Assembly (NCBI RefSeq): GCF_023101085.1
Contig: NZ_CP064703.1
Span: forward strand, 3,906,001 to 3,970,000
Length of the DNA stretch: 64,000 nucleotides
Direction of reading: 5' to 3'
Source of the DNA: Bradyrhizobium sp. 170
GTDB lineage: Bacteria > Pseudomonadota > Alphaproteobacteria > Rhizobiales > Xanthobacteraceae
Numbering within the stretch: position 1 is the first letter of the stretch; the number at the start of each line of letters is the position of its first letter. A program made the translations under genes and the position numbers. Positions 35,760 through 45,758 of this stretch are shown one piece after another. The notes below the pieces were generated by a model that ran no database searches, was not told the origin of the DNA, and saw nothing but the letters and a program-made list of their open reading frames with translations.

Positions 35760-37613
35760 TCAGTTGCGAACGGTCATGCAGGAAATGTCGGCGCGCTTGA
35801 GCGTTTTGCACACGGCCTCGGCCTGATCGCGATCGAGACCGGCGAAGCGGGCGCGGAATAGCGTGCGGTCCTTGGAAACGACCGGCTCGGTGAAGGGATC
35901 GGCCTTGCTGAGCAGGGCGCTGGCCTTGGTGCGGGCGAGATCGATCCGCTGCTTGGCTTCGCTTTCGCTTTCGAGCGCGCCGACCTGGACGATCCAGCCG
36001 GTGCGGACCACTGCCGGCGCGGTCGGCTTGACGGCGTCGTTCTGTTGCACGGCCTGCGGCTGGGCGCGGGGGGCCGGATCGGCATAGGCCAGCGTCTGCG
36101 CGTGTGAGGCTTGCGAGGGCGCATGTGTCAGGCTGGAAGCGGGCAACACGCCGAGCACGCCGTTCCCGGTGCCGTGATTGGCCGGCTGCGGCAGCATGGC
36201 CGCCCTGAGGGCATCCCTGGCGGCTTCGGCCTTGGTCTCGGCGGCTTTTGCCACGACGGCGCTGGAAGTCTCGGCGACTTCGGGGCGGGCCGGGATGGCG
36301 CTGGTGATCGGCGGAGCCGTCGGCTGCGAGGGGCCGGCAGAGGCCAGTTTCATCGGACCGGCCTTGACCTGGACCGTCTTGACCTTGACCGGCTTCATCG
36401 GCTCGGCCGAGCCCGGGATCGCCGATATCGACTGGGACTGAATGACGCCGCTGGTCAACGGCGCGGGTTCGGGCTTGGCTTGCGACTCCAATTTATTCTG
36501 CTCGACCTTGGCGGGCGGCGGAGGCAGGGCAGCGGCGGCCGCCGCCATCAGCGACGGCTTCGCCGGCGCGATCGAGCGGGTTACGGGCATGGCTGCGAGC
36601 CCCGGTTCGGCGGCGGCAAGGGCGCCGCCGGACTGAGCCGTTTCGCCCGGACGCGAAGCGGTCTCGGCTTCAGCCACATCGACGGTGCCGTCGGCGGGAT
36701 TGCGCTCGGTGATCGCGGCGACGGTACGCTTGGTGGCGCCCTTGTCCAGGTTCTCCGCCAGCAGGTTGCGCATGGTGGCGTCGCGCGAACCGCCGCTGCG
36801 GCCGCCCAGCACCACGCCGACGAGGTGGCGGTTGCCGCGGCGCATCGAGCTCACGAGGTTGAAGCCGGAGGCGCGGGTGTAGCCGGTCTTGATGCCGTCG
36901 ATGCCTTCGACATTGCCGAGCAGGCGATTGTGGTTGCGGATCGACTGGCCGCGATAGGCAAACACGGAGGTCGAGAAGTAACGATAGTACCGCGGGAAGC
37001 GGTCCTGGATCGCGCGGCCGAGCGTCGCCTGATCGCGTGCCGTGGTGAGTTGTTCATCGTTGGGCAGGCCGGACGCGTTGCGATAGGTGGTTTTGCTCAT
37101 GCCGAGCGCGCGCGCCTTGCGTGTCATCAGCCTGGCGAATTCAGCTTCATTGCCGGCAATGGCTTCCGCGATCACCACGGAGGCGTCGTTGGCGGAGCGC
37201 GTCACGAGACCCTTGATCGCATCCTCGACCTTGATGGTCTGACCGGGCCGCAGGCCGAGCTTGGTCGGCGCCTGTTCGGAAGCGAACTCCGACACTTCCA
37301 TCTCGGTATCCAGCTTCATCTTGCCGGCGTCGAGGCGCTCGAACAGCAGATAAAGCGTCATGATCTTGGTCAGCGAAGCCGGGCGCCGGATGCCGTCTGG
37401 ATTGTTCGAGGAGAGCACCGCACCGGAATTACCGTCGACGATGATCGAGGAAAACTGCGGGCTGTAGCTCTCCCGCACGACGTGGTGTCGACGGTGCTTG
37501 TAGCGGCGCGCTTCAGCGCTCTCGCTCGAGATCAGTATCGCGGTCGTGAAGGTAATGAGCCCGAGGGCGCACACGCGCAAAGCGCGCGAGGAAGCCAAGG
37601 TTGTACGAAGCAT
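35760..37613 (-). CDS. D-alanyl-D-alanine carboxypeptidase with SPOR domain
   Basis: Peptidoglycan-trimming penicillin-binding protein (PBP5/6 type, S11), 617 residues. A signal peptide covers about 1-35. Catalytic motifs are Ser80-xx-Lys83 in SLTK, SAND near 140 and KTG in DGIKTGYT. A long Pro/Ala-rich linker (about 300-530) follows, then a C-terminal SPOR domain (about 535-617) that binds denuded glycan at the septum. The linker is longer than in enterobacterial PBP5, as is common in rhizobia. Confidence 0.94.
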   Translation of the reverse strand: MLRTTLASSRALRVCALGLITFTTAILISSESAEARRYKHRRHHVVRESYSPQFSSIIVDGNSGAVLSSNNPDGIRRPASLTKIMTLYLLFERLDAGKMKLDTEMEVSEFASEQAPTKLGLRPGQTIKVEDAIKGLVTRSANDASVVIAEAIAGNEAEFARLMTRKARALGMSKTTYRNASGLPNDEQLTTARDQATLGRAIQDRFPRYYRYFSTSVFAYRGQSIRNHNRLLGNVEGIDGIKTGYTRASGFNLVSSMRRGNRHLVGVVLGGRSGGSRDATMRNLLAENLDKGATKRTVAAITERNPADGTVDVAEAETASRPGETAQSGGALAAAEPGLAAMPVTRSIAPAKPSLMAAAAAALPPPPAKVEQNKLESQAKPEPAPLTSGVIQSQSISAIPGSAEPMKPVKVKTVQVKAGPMKLASAGPSQPTAPPITSAIPARPEVAETSSAVVAKAAETKAEAARDALRAAMLPQPANHGTGNGVLGVLPASSLTHAPSQASHAQTLAYADPAPRAQPQAVQQNDAVKPTAPAVVRTGWIVQVGALESESEAKQRIDLARTKASALLSKADPFTEPVVSKDRTLFRARFAGLDRDQAEAVCKTLKRADISCMTVRN

Positions 37614-37895
37614 TTACTTCCCCGTCCCAATTTCTGTCTTGATCACCGGCGCGTGAGGCAAAATTGTGCCCAACAACCACTGATATTGCCCCGTTCGAAG
37701 TACCGATCCGGCCATCTGGCGCGGTCGGGTTGGCCGATCAGGTCGCTGTTCTAGCTAAGGTGCTGTTCACAAACAGCTTTCAAGCTGCCTGTCGGAAGAC
37801 GAACAAATCCAGGAATCAGGTTAGGCGGGGCGGGTTTCCAAAAGATTAATTAACCGTTGCGTAAGACCCCGGGTTTTTGCGCTAATTGGCCATAT

Positions 37896-37910
37896 TTGTG
37901 CGTCGCACAA
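37896..37910. promoter_or_regulatory. Phasin operator O1, TTGTGC-N3-GCACAA
   Basis: Perfect palindrome TTGTGC-GTC-GCACAA ending seven bases before the -35 element. It matches the TGC-N3-GCA core expected for PhaR, the repressor of phasin genes in alphaproteobacteria. Confidence 0.65.
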
Positions 37911-37916
37911 TATTTC

Positions 37917-37945
37917 TTGACTTTATTGTGCGGTGCACATATACG
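37917..37945 (+). promoter_or_regulatory. Phasin promoter with -35 and -10 elements
   Basis: TTGACT (37917-37922) and TATACG (37940-37945) are separated by 17 bp. The spacer contains operator O2, so repressor binding would block RNA polymerase directly. Confidence 0.6.
37926..37940. promoter_or_regulatory. Phasin operator O2
   Basis: TTGTGC-GGT-GCACAT, one mismatch from the O1 palindrome, located exactly 30 bp downstream of O1 (about three helical turns), between -35 and -10. The spacing suggests both sites lie on one face of the DNA. Confidence 0.65.
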
Positions 37946-38010
37946 GATGACGTCAGGGGGCCGGGACCTCCCGGCAATCGGTTTACACCTGCAGTCTGGG
38001 AAAGGACTCC

Positions 38011-38352
38011 ATGATGGTCAAGGTTGAAGACATTCAGAACTACGGCAAAGAGCATCTCGAATCGGTTGCCGCTTCCGCGAGCAACCTGCAGAGCGGCGTT
38101 CAGGCGATCGCGACCGCCTATGGCGACTACGCCAAGAAGTCGTTCGAGGACACCAAATCGTACGTTGAAAAGCTCTCCGGCGTGAAGTCGCTGGACAAGG
38201 CGATCGAAGCGCAGACCGAATTCGCGCGCTCTTCCTACGAGACCTTCGTCGCGGAGTCGCAGAAGATCGCCGGCCTCTACACCGATCTCGCCAAGCAGAC
38301 CTTCAAGCCCTACGAAGGCCTGGTCGCGAAGTTCAACCCGGCCGCGCACTAA
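38011..38352 (+). CDS. Phasin
   Basis: 113-residue amphipathic helical protein of the phasin_2 type that coats polyhydroxybutyrate granules. Features are FARSSYETFVAESQKIAGLYTDLAKQTFKPYE and a lack of Cys and Trp. Two ATGs (38011 and 38014) are possible. A strong promoter with two operators precedes it and an intrinsic terminator follows, so it is probably monocistronic. The PHA synthase genes are not in the window. Confidence 0.92.
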   Translation: MMVKVEDIQNYGKEHLESVAASASNLQSGVQAIATAYGDYAKKSFEDTKSYVEKLSGVKSLDKAIEAQTEFARSSYETFVAESQKIAGLYTDLAKQTFKPYEGLVAKFNPAAH

Positions 38353-38378
38353 TTCGTTCGCGATTTTATCCGGTACTA

Positions 38379-38409
38379 AAAAGCCCGGCCGTTGCGGCCG
38401 GGCTTTTTT
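38379..38409 (+). terminator. Intrinsic terminator after the phasin gene
   Basis: AAAGCCCGGCC and GGCCGGGCTTT arms (11 bp) with a short GTTGC-type loop, followed by TTTTC. It may also serve the convergent TadG-like gene. Confidence 0.85.
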
Positions 38410-38431
38410 CTTGGCGCCACGACGTAAGCGC

Positions 38432-39838
38432 TTATTTATAGACGCGTAGCTTGGCCAGCGACTGGCCGATCGAATTGAACGCCGATACGGTCTGGCTGGG
38501 ATCGGTGATGTGGTAGAACTTGTCTGAGCCGCTGGCGCATTCCTTGAGTACGGCAGACTCCCCATCCCCGCCAGTATCGACCTGGACGGTGTAGATTGTG
38601 ATGTTGTGCGGCGCCGCCTTGGCGTTTGCGCACAGGATCTTCTGCCGGGCATCGATCTGCGACGCATTCGAGTACCAGCGATTCTGCGTGTTCAGGCCGT
38701 CCGACAGCAGGACGACGGCATCCTTGTAGGTATAGTTCGCGGTGTCCTTGGCCGGGGCATTGAACGGCTGCACGCCTACGCCGAGCGTCAGCCAGGCCCA
38801 TGCCATACCGATGCCCTGGTTGGTATTACCGGTGGGCTGCAGGTTGCCGATCATCGTCTTGAGCGTCGTCCAGTCGTAGCTCAGCGGCATGATCGGTGGC
38901 ATATAGGGATTGTTGCCCGACTTGCAGTATTGTTCGACAACGTTCCCCTGCCAATTTTTTGTAACATATTCTTCGGCTACAACCATCGTCGGCGCGTTGG
39001 TCGAACTCGGCGCAGTGTTCTTGGTATCGTAATCCTGCGTGCGGTCGGTGACGCAGCCGGTCCACTTGGTCTTATCCGGCGTCCAGATCCTGCTGGAGTT
39101 GCTAAGGCAGTCACTCTTGTTCGTCTTGTTGGCTAGGCTGCACGTCCCCCAGGTCGGGTTCTGATCGCTCCACACATCCCAGTCGATCCAGGTCTCATCC
39201 TTGAAGCTGGTGCCAAGGTTGACGTCCTTGGCGAACGGAACAATCGAAATGTAGATGTCGCCGGGATTCTTCGCCAGCGCGCTCAACTGATCGACGAGGG
39301 CTTTGGCGGCCGTCTGCATCGCCGGCATCTTGCCGTCGTTCTGCATCGATCCGGTCACGTCGAGCGCCATCGCGACCCGCATACGTACGTTGCCCCAGGC
39401 CGAGGTGGAACTGGTCTTGAAATCCATCGTTGGGAAGCCGACGACCCGCATGAAACCGGTTTCTATGTTGCCGGAGCCATTGACCAGGATCGTCGATCCA
39501 TTGCCGGAGTTCTGCGCATAGCTCGCCGTGATTGCGAGCGACTTGGCCTCATTGTTGGTGTAGAGGGCCCTGAAATACTCGTCTGCCTTCGCGCTGATTT
39601 GCGAGGTATTGATGGTGCCCTCGGTCAGGTCCTTCGCCAACATCAGGGCGGTGGAGTCGAGGGCGGCCTGCATCGAGGATCGGGCGGCGACGGCGCGGGT
39701 GTAATCGACCGCCGCCCCGACGAAACTGATGATCGGGATGACCGCGATCCCAAAGAGGATCGCGATATTGCCGTCGTTGGCGCCGGCGAACCGGCGGGCG
39801 GCCGCGCGAAGGCGACGGAAAACGACTGTATCGAGCAT
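38432..39838 (-). CDS. TadG-like pilus-assembly protein with VWA domain
   Basis: 468 residues from the Met before LDTVVFRRLR; an upstream Met at 39871 is possible. The N-terminal helix (ANDGNIAILFGIAVIPIISFVGAAVDYTRA) is the TadE/TadG prepilin-like segment. The VWA domain (about 165-468) has AMALDVTGSMQND (MIDAS DxTxS), ISIVPFAKDV, VLLSDGLNTQ and a C-terminal IYTVQVDTGGDG stretch. It probably sits in the inner membrane with the VWA part in the periplasm. No other tad/cpa genes are adjacent. Confidence 0.9.
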   Translation of the reverse strand: MLDTVVFRRLRAAARRFAGANDGNIAILFGIAVIPIISFVGAAVDYTRAVAARSSMQAALDSTALMLAKDLTEGTINTSQISAKADEYFRALYTNNEAKSLAITASYAQNSGNGSTILVNGSGNIETGFMRVVGFPTMDFKTSSTSAWGNVRMRVAMALDVTGSMQNDGKMPAMQTAAKALVDQLSALAKNPGDIYISIVPFAKDVNLGTSFKDETWIDWDVWSDQNPTWGTCSLANKTNKSDCLSNSSRIWTPDKTKWTGCVTDRTQDYDTKNTAPSSTNAPTMVVAEEYVTKNWQGNVVEQYCKSGNNPYMPPIMPLSYDWTTLKTMIGNLQPTGNTNQGIGMAWAWLTLGVGVQPFNAPAKDTANYTYKDAVVLLSDGLNTQNRWYSNASQIDARQKILCANAKAAPHNITIYTVQVDTGGDGESAVLKECASGSDKFYHITDPSQTVSAFNSIGQSLAKLRVYK

Positions 39839-40277
39839 GGCTCTCACCGCAAATGTGATTTCTACGGGCATTTCCGCCCGGGCCGCTAAACAGGGGGTAA
39901 ACCGGTTCCGCCAAAAACGGCTCAAAGCCTGCGCATCGCCAGACCGGCTGCCAAAAGCGCCTGCTATCGTCAACGGCGGCTAAACGGGCGGTCGGGGTCC
40001 TTTGTCAAATCAGGCAGAAACGATTAACCTTGGTCTGGATAGCCGAGCCGGGAATCGGGCCGGTCCGGGATCGTGTCAGCCAGCGTCAATGCGCTTGCAG
40101 CGGTCCGGCGGCAGACCCATATTCCAGGTGCCGATCCGGCTAACGGGTCGGACCGGGAGCGGCGATCTGGAAAAATGCGTTGCTGGGTACTTCGCGGTGG
40201 CTCACGCCCGAGCCGGTCGCGAGAGGGCTTGGATACGCCGTCCGGTCACCCCTTTTGGAATTTCGAACGCCTGAGCC
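39839..40277. other. Intergenic region upstream of clpS
   Basis: 439 bp between the divergent TadG-like gene and clpS. Short open frames on both strands carry no recognisable features. It should hold both promoters; no clear operator or RNA was seen. Confidence 0.5.
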
Positions 40278-40676
40278 ATGTTGCAGCCAACCTTCAAAGT
40301 TTGTTCGTCCGCGCCGGCAAAGTCGTCTGCTTCTGCTCCCCGAATGGGCAATGACGAGAACCGCAATACCGGAACCGGTGGGCCGTCGACGTCGGTCATC
40401 ACCAAGGTCAAGCCGAAGACCAAGCGTCCGAACCTGTATCGCGTCCTGATTCTGAACGACGACTACACGCCGATGGAGTTCGTCGTTCATGTGCTGGAGA
40501 AATTCTTCCAGAAGGACGCCGAAGCGGCCACCAAGATCATGCTCCATGTGCATCATCACGGGATCGGTGAGTGCGGCGTGTTCACCTACGAGATTGCCGA
40601 GACCAAGGTCACGCAGGTGATGGATTTCGCGCGCAAGCACCAGCATCCCCTGCAATGCGTGATGGAAAAGAAATAG
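40278..40676 (+). CDS. clpS: ATP-dependent Clp protease adaptor ClpS
   Basis: N-degron adaptor, up to 132 residues. The core (about 50-132) is intact: [25 protein letters not shown], the hydrophobic pocket that reads N-terminal residues, and [29 protein letters not shown] sequence near the end. The start is uncertain: ATG 40278 gives a 22-residue extension, ATG 40344 gives a more typical length; neither has a strong SD. It delivers substrates to ClpA, encoded 244 bp downstream. Confidence 0.95.
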   Translation: MLQPTFKVCSSAPAKSSASAPRMGNDENRNTGTGGPSTSVITKVKPKTKRPNLYRVLILNDDYTPMEFVVHVLEKFFQKDAEAATKIMLHVHHHGIGECGVFTYEIAETKVTQVMDFARKHQHPLQCVMEKK

Positions 40677-40920
40677 CCGCGCATGGCTCTCGGCCCGGCC
40701 GGAGAGGGGAACGGGTCTTGCATTGACTGCGTTGACGAAGCCGATCGGTTTTCCCGGTAGTTTTTCGGGGGAAGGGTGCGTGAATTTAGAGGAAAACCAC
40801 CTTTCCGGAACCGGTCTTTCGCCACGATCGTGCGTAACTATATGACAGGTAATGACGAAGGTTGTTGTTGCCTGACCGGGTAATGGCGATCATGATGACC
40901 GGGGGCCATAGAGGACGAGA

Positions 40921-43332
40921 ATGCCAACTTTTTCCCAAAGCCTTGAACAATCCCTGCATCGTGCGCTGGCGATTGCAAACGAGCGGCACCATCAATACGC
41001 GACGCTCGAACACCTTCTGCTTTCGCTGATCGATGACTCGGATGCGGCGGCGGTGATGCGCGCCTGCAGCGTCGATCTCGACAAGTTGCGCACGAGCCTC
41101 GTCAACTATCTCGAAACCGAATTCGAAAATCTGGTGACTGATGGCGCCGACGACGCCAAGCCGACCGCCGGATTCCAGCGCGTGATCCAGCGCGCGGTGA
41201 TTCACGTCCAGTCTTCCGGTCGCGAAGAAGTGACCGGCGCCAACGTGCTGATCGCGATCTTCGCGGAGCGCGAAAGCCATGCCGCCTATTTCCTGCAGGA
41301 GCAGGACATGACGCGGTACGACGCGGTCAACTATATCAGCCACGGCATCGCCAAGCGGCCGGGCGTCTCCGAAGCGCGCCCCGTGCGCGGCGTCGACGAG
41401 GAGACCGAGACCAAGGGCAACGAGGACGCCAAGAAGAAGGGCGAGGCGCTCGAGACCTATTGCGTCAACCTCAACAAGAAGGCGCGTGACGGCAAGATCG
41501 ATCCGGTGATCGGGCGCAATTCCGAGATCAACCGCGCGATCCAGGTGCTGTGCCGCCGGCAGAAAAACAATCCGCTGTTCGTGGGCGAAGCCGGCGTCGG
41601 CAAGACCGCGATCGCGGAAGGGCTCGCCAAGCGCATCGTCGATTCCGAAGTGCCGGAAGTGCTGGCGGCCGCCACCGTGTTCTCGCTCGACATGGGCACG
41701 CTGCTCGCAGGCACCCGCTACCGCGGCGATTTCGAGGAGCGGCTGAAACAGGTTTTGAAGGAGCTGGAGGCGCATCCGAACGCCATCCTGTTCATCGATG
41801 AAATCCACACCGTGATCGGCGCCGGCGCCACCTCCGGCGGCGCGATGGACGCGTCCAATTTGCTCAAGCCGGCGCTCGCCGCGGGCAACATCCGCTGCAT
41901 GGGCTCAACCACCTACAAGGAATACCGCCAGCACTTCGAGAAGGACCGTGCGCTGGTGCGCCGGTTCCAGAAGATCGACATCAACGAGCCGACGGTCGAG
42001 GATGCGATCGCGATCCTGAAGGGCCTGAAGCCCTATTTCGAGGATTACCATCGGCTGAAATACACCAATGAGGCGATCGAGGCCGCGGTCCAGCTCTCCT
42101 CGCGCTATATCCACGACCGCAAGCTGCCCGACAAGGCGATCGATGTGATCGACGAGTCGGGCGCCGCACAGATGCTGGTCTCCGAGAACAAGCGCAAGAA
42201 GACCATCGGCATCAAGGAAATCGAGACCACGATCGCGACCATGGCGCGGATCCCGCCCAAGAGCGTGTCGAAGGACGATGCCGAGGTGCTGAAGCATCTC
42301 GAACAGACCTTGAAGCGCGTCGTGTTCGGCCAGGACAAGGCGATCGAGTCGCTTTCCGCAGCGATCAAGCTGGCGCGGGCAGGCTTGCGCGAGCCGGAGA
42401 AGCCGATTGGCAGCTACCTGTTCTCGGGCCCCACCGGCGTCGGCAAGACCGAAGTGGCCAAGCAGCTCGCGGCCTCGCTCGGCGTCGAGCTGTTGCGCTT
42501 CGACATGTCTGAATACATGGAGCGGCACACGGTTTCGCGCCTGATCGGCGCGCCTCCCGGCTATGTCGGCTTCGACCAAGGCGGCCTCTTGACCGATGGC
42601 GTGGACCAGCATCCGCATTGTGTGGTGCTGCTCGACGAAATCGAGAAGGCGCATCCGGATCTGTACAACGTGCTGCTGCAGATCATGGATCACGGCAGGC
42701 TGACTGACCATAACGGCAAGCAGATCAACTTCCGCAACGTGATCCTGATCATGACCACGAACGCGGGCGCCGCCGACCTCGCGCGCCAGGCCTTCGGCTT
42801 CACCCGCAACAAGCGGGAAGGCGACGACCACGAAGCGATCAACCGTCAGTTCGCACCGGAATTCCGCAACCGGCTGGATGCGATCGTCTCGTTCGCCCAT
42901 CTCAATGCCGACGTCATCGGCATGGTGGTGGAGAAGTTCGTGCTGCAGCTCGAGGCGCAACTCGCCGACCGCGACGTCACCATCGAGCTGTCGGAGCCCG
43001 CCAAGGCCTGGCTGATCGAGCATGGCTACGACGAGCAGATGGGCGCGCGTCCGATGGCGCGCGTGATCCAGGAGCACATCAAGAAGCCGCTGGCGGATGA
43101 AGTACTGTTCGGTCACCTGAAGGGCGGCGGCCATGTCCGCGTCGTGCTGGTTCCGGACGAGGCCGGCACCGAGGGCAAGAACAAGATCGGCTTCGAGTTC
43201 GTCGAAGGACCGGTGACGCCGAAGGCGGAGAAGCTGCCCGGCGCCCGCAAGCGCAAGCCGAAACCGGGCGGCCCCAACGGGGGCGGCGGGTCCAAGGGAC
43301 CGGCCTCAAAGGGCCCGCTGGTCAAGGCCTGA
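40921..43332 (+). CDS. clpA: ATP-dependent Clp protease ATP-binding subunit ClpA
   Basis: AAA+ unfoldase of 803 residues. The N-domain (about 1-145) binds ClpS. D1 has Walker A GEAGVGKT and Walker [11 protein letters not shown]2 has Walker [11 protein letters not shown] and Walker [14 protein letters not shown], then sensor and arginine-finger regions ([10 protein letters not shown]). The ClpP-docking loop, IGL in E. coli, reads as FGF here (QAFGFTRNK). A Lys/Gly-rich tail of about 40 residues ends the protein. It diverts substrates to ClpP, which is not in the window. Confidence 0.97.
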   Translation: MPTFSQSLEQSLHRALAIANERHHQYATLEHLLLSLIDDSDAAAVMRACSVDLDKLRTSLVNYLETEFENLVTDGADDAKPTAGFQRVIQRAVIHVQSSGREEVTGANVLIAIFAERESHAAYFLQEQDMTRYDAVNYISHGIAKRPGVSEARPVRGVDEETETKGNEDAKKKGEALETYCVNLNKKARDGKIDPVIGRNSEINRAIQVLCRRQKNNPLFVGEAGVGKTAIAEGLAKRIVDSEVPEVLAAATVFSLDMGTLLAGTRYRGDFEERLKQVLKELEAHPNAILFIDEIHTVIGAGATSGGAMDASNLLKPALAAGNIRCMGSTTYKEYRQHFEKDRALVRRFQKIDINEPTVEDAIAILKGLKPYFEDYHRLKYTNEAIEAAVQLSSRYIHDRKLPDKAIDVIDESGAAQMLVSENKRKKTIGIKEIETTIATMARIPPKSVSKDDAEVLKHLEQTLKRVVFGQDKAIESLSAAIKLARAGLREPEKPIGSYLFSGPTGVGKTEVAKQLAASLGVELLRFDMSEYMERHTVSRLIGAPPGYVGFDQGGLLTDGVDQHPHCVVLLDEIEKAHPDLYNVLLQIMDHGRLTDHNGKQINFRNVILIMTTNAGAADLARQAFGFTRNKREGDDHEAINRQFAPEFRNRLDAIVSFAHLNADVIGMVVEKFVLQLEAQLADRDVTIELSEPAKAWLIEHGYDEQMGARPMARVIQEHIKKPLADEVLFGHLKGGGHVRVVLVPDEAGTEGKNKIGFEFVEGPVTPKAEKLPGARKRKPKPGGPNGGGGSKGPASKGPLVKA

Positions 43333-43351
43333 CCGGAGGCTAAAGCGAATT

Positions 43352-43384
43352 AAGCCGGCGTGTCGCGAGACCGCCGGCTTTTTG
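43352..43384 (+). terminator. Intrinsic terminator after clpA
   Basis: 9-bp arms AAGCCGGCG/CGCCGGCTT around an 11-base loop, followed by TTT, 20 bp after the stop codon. Confidence 0.8.
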
Positions 43385-43542
43385 CTGGGTGGCGCGGGGC
43401 GTTCAACCCGGCGGCGCGTTAACGCGCTGTTGGCAACGTACAAAAAACTGGGGCCGTAGGAGCCCGGTTGGATCTTCCCGGTTAAGCCGGTTTAGATCAC
43501 CCGGTTGGATATTTCGGGCGGAAACCAACTGGAATCGCCGCC

Positions 43543-45153
43543 ATGAGCGAACAGAAATCCATGCCCCGCGGCCGTACCCTCCTGGCCGGCAAGATCATCT
43601 CGAATTACGGCCAGTCATCGATCGATTGCATCGTCCGTCAGATATCCGATGTCGGCGCCGTCATCGAAGTCGAAAGCGCGCTCGGCATTCCCCAGCATTT
43701 CCATTTGCTGATCCCGGGCGAAGGCGATCCGCAGCCGTGCAAACGCGCATGGCAGTCGGAGAAGCAGGTCGGGCTCGTGTTCGAGACGGCGGAAGCCGCC
43801 AAAGAGGAAGCTGCCCGGAACAGCACCGAGGAGGCCAGGAGCGGCGATCAGATCGTTCGGGGCCAGTTGCTGGCGCTGCGGGCGGCGCTCGATGTCGTCG
43901 ATGTCGGCGTGCTGCTGCTGGACGCCAACATGAAATCGCAATTCATCAACCGCGCGTTCCGCCGCATGTGGGCGTTGCCGGATGCTGTCGCCGATCGAAA
44001 TCCGGCATTCGTCGCGTTGATGTATCATGGCCGTGACACCACCAACGCCTACGAGATCGAGGCCAGGAGTATCGACGCCTATGTCGCCGAGCGCGTCCGC
44101 CTGGTGCGGGCGGGCGATACCAGGCCGCTCGATCTGCGCCGCACCAATGGCGAGGTGATCCGGATGCAGTGCGCGAACCTGCCCAATGGCGGCAGGATGA
44201 TCAGCTATACCTACGTGACCGACATCGTCCGCCACGCCGATGAACTGGAGGTGCTGCACAGTGCGCTCGACAACGTCTCCGAGGGCGTCGTCATGCTGGA
44301 CGGCAATCTCAACGCCCAGTTCCTGAACAGGAAGATGCGAACCTTCTGGGGCGTTACCGGGGAGCAGGCCGCCAGGCGTCCGTCCTATGAGTCGCTGATC
44401 AGGAATTCGCCGCATGCAAACGATCGCGGGATGACGCCGGACCAACTGGACGCGTTCTATGCCAGCCGGGTTGCCGCCGTGCGGGACGGCAGCGAGCCAT
44501 TGCGGGACCTGCGAACCACCGACGGCCGCAACATCCGGGCGCATTGCGCGCTGCTCAAGAACGGCGGCCGGATGCTGACCTATTGCGATGTCACCGACCT
44601 CGTTCGCAACGCGCAGCAGATGGAAGAACTGGCGACCATCGATTCGATGACGGGCCTGTACAACCGGCGGCATTTCTGGACGCTGGCCGCGGCAGAATGG
44701 AGCCGGTTTCAGCGCTACTACCGGCCGCTATCGGTGCTGATGATCGACGTCGATCATTTCAAGGCGGTCAACGACCGCTACGGGCATGCGGTCGGTGACG
44801 AAGCGCTGGTCGCCGTCGCCAATGCCTGCCGGGAAGGCAAGCGCAGTTCCGACATCGTCGGAAGGCTCGGGGGCGAGGAGTTTGTGATGCTGCTGCCGGA
44901 AACCGATCTCGATCAGGCGAGAGTCGTCGCGGAGCGGGTTCGCCGGAATGTTGCCGCCAACGCGTTGGAGGCGCACGGGGTCCACTTCAACGTAACCGCC
45001 AGTGTTGGTTTTGCGGCCGCGACGGTGAGCATGTCGGGATTTGAAGCCTTGCTGCATGCGGCCGATGGCGCCCTGTGTCAGGCCAAGGCCGAGGGCCGTA
45101 ATCGCACCGTCGCATGGTCACCGCCACCGGCAGCGAAGCTCGCGGCGGAGTAG
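43543..45153 (+). CDS. Diguanylate cyclase with PilZ-like and two PAS domains
   Basis: 536 residues. The N-terminal PilZ-like domain covers about 5-90; its RxxxR element is not obvious. Two PAS domains follow (about 110-240 and 245-370), the second ending CDVTDLVRNAQQMEELATIDSMTG. The GGDEF domain (about 375-520) has an active GGEEF at 443-447 and an inhibitory I-site RSSD at 434-437, the standard five residues upstream. It makes c-di-GMP and is predicted to be product-inhibited and regulated by a PAS ligand. No membrane segment. Converges with a PilZ gene. Confidence 0.93.
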   Translation: MSEQKSMPRGRTLLAGKIISNYGQSSIDCIVRQISDVGAVIEVESALGIPQHFHLLIPGEGDPQPCKRAWQSEKQVGLVFETAEAAKEEAARNSTEEARSGDQIVRGQLLALRAALDVVDVGVLLLDANMKSQFINRAFRRMWALPDAVADRNPAFVALMYHGRDTTNAYEIEARSIDAYVAERVRLVRAGDTRPLDLRRTNGEVIRMQCANLPNGGRMISYTYVTDIVRHADELEVLHSALDNVSEGVVMLDGNLNAQFLNRKMRTFWGVTGEQAARRPSYESLIRNSPHANDRGMTPDQLDAFYASRVAAVRDGSEPLRDLRTTDGRNIRAHCALLKNGGRMLTYCDVTDLVRNAQQMEELATIDSMTGLYNRRHFWTLAAAEWSRFQRYYRPLSVLMIDVDHFKAVNDRYGHAVGDEALVAVANACREGKRSSDIVGRLGGEEFVMLLPETDLDQARVVAERVRRNVAANALEAHGVHFNVTASVGFAAATVSMSGFEALLHAADGALCQAKAEGRNRTVAWSPPPAAKLAAE

Positions 45154-45168
45154 GGCGCCGCCGGGCCT

Positions 45169-45525
45169 CTAGCGTTGGTCGAGCAACTCGTTGATGCGGC
45201 GCTGCAGTTGCAGCTTCTTGATCTCGCTTCTCCGCAGCCGTTCCGCGAGATCGGAGACCGGCTCGGCAGGGCTTTCCGCCCTGAAGGCGACGCCGACGAA
45301 ATTGTCGCGCCACCAGATTACTTTGGCCAGGAAGGAGCGGCCCTTGCGCGCAATCCGCAGCGAGAGCTGCTCTTTCGGCAACTGGATGTCATTGCTGAAT
45401 TCGATGGTCGCGCCGTGGTCGGAGATGTTGCGGACGATGCATTCGCGCGTCGCGCCGCGTTCACCGATCTCGGCGACGCCGCCATACATCACCTTGTCGC
45501 GCACGCTCTCGCGCCGGTCTCGCAT
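45169..45525 (-). CDS. PilZ-domain protein
   Basis: 118 residues from the ATG with GGGAG upstream. The PilZ domain (about 2-90) begins MRDRRESVRDKVMYGG, a degenerate RxxxR, then RECIVRNISDHGATIEF, close to the DxSxxG signature. A C-terminal helix ([25 protein letters not shown]) probably dimerises. It would be a c-di-GMP effector; the first Arg cluster is incomplete, so binding is not certain. Located 15 bp from the stop of the cyclase, on the opposite strand. Confidence 0.88.
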   Translation of the reverse strand: MRDRRESVRDKVMYGGVAEIGERGATRECIVRNISDHGATIEFSNDIQLPKEQLSLRIARKGRSFLAKVIWWRDNFVGVAFRAESPAEPVSDLAERLRRSEIKKLQLQRRINELLDQR

Positions 45526-45758
45526 TGATATCTCCCAACAAAGAAGGAGACTTTTACCCCGCTTTGTGCCCCGTAAAAGATCGGCTGATGCAAAATGCGG
45601 CATTAACGTAAACTAACGCCGGTTCCGATGGCGCCGATTTCGGGACAATTGCAGCGCAAAAAAGGCGGCGCGCCGCGGTGGAACCGCGGATCCACCTGCC
45701 AGCCGTGATCGTTTGACTAGCGTTTTCACCGCATGCGCGCTCTCGGATTTCAACTGCC

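Larger units (their letters stand above)
37614..38010. other. Intergenic region holding the phasin promoter
   Basis: 397 bp between the divergent carboxypeptidase and phasin genes. The right part (37896-37945) is the phasin promoter with two operator copies; the left 280 bp show no gene or clear signal beyond the presumed carboxypeptidase promoter. Confidence 0.6.

Noticed and set aside
36111..37754. A 547-codon frame opposite the carboxypeptidase gene
   Set aside because: Composition is typical of an antisense frame in high-GC DNA; the minus strand carries all catalytic motifs of an S11 peptidase.
40002..40274. A 90-codon frame upstream of clpS
   Set aside because: No ribosome-binding site, no recognisable features and poor composition; treated as non-coding leader.
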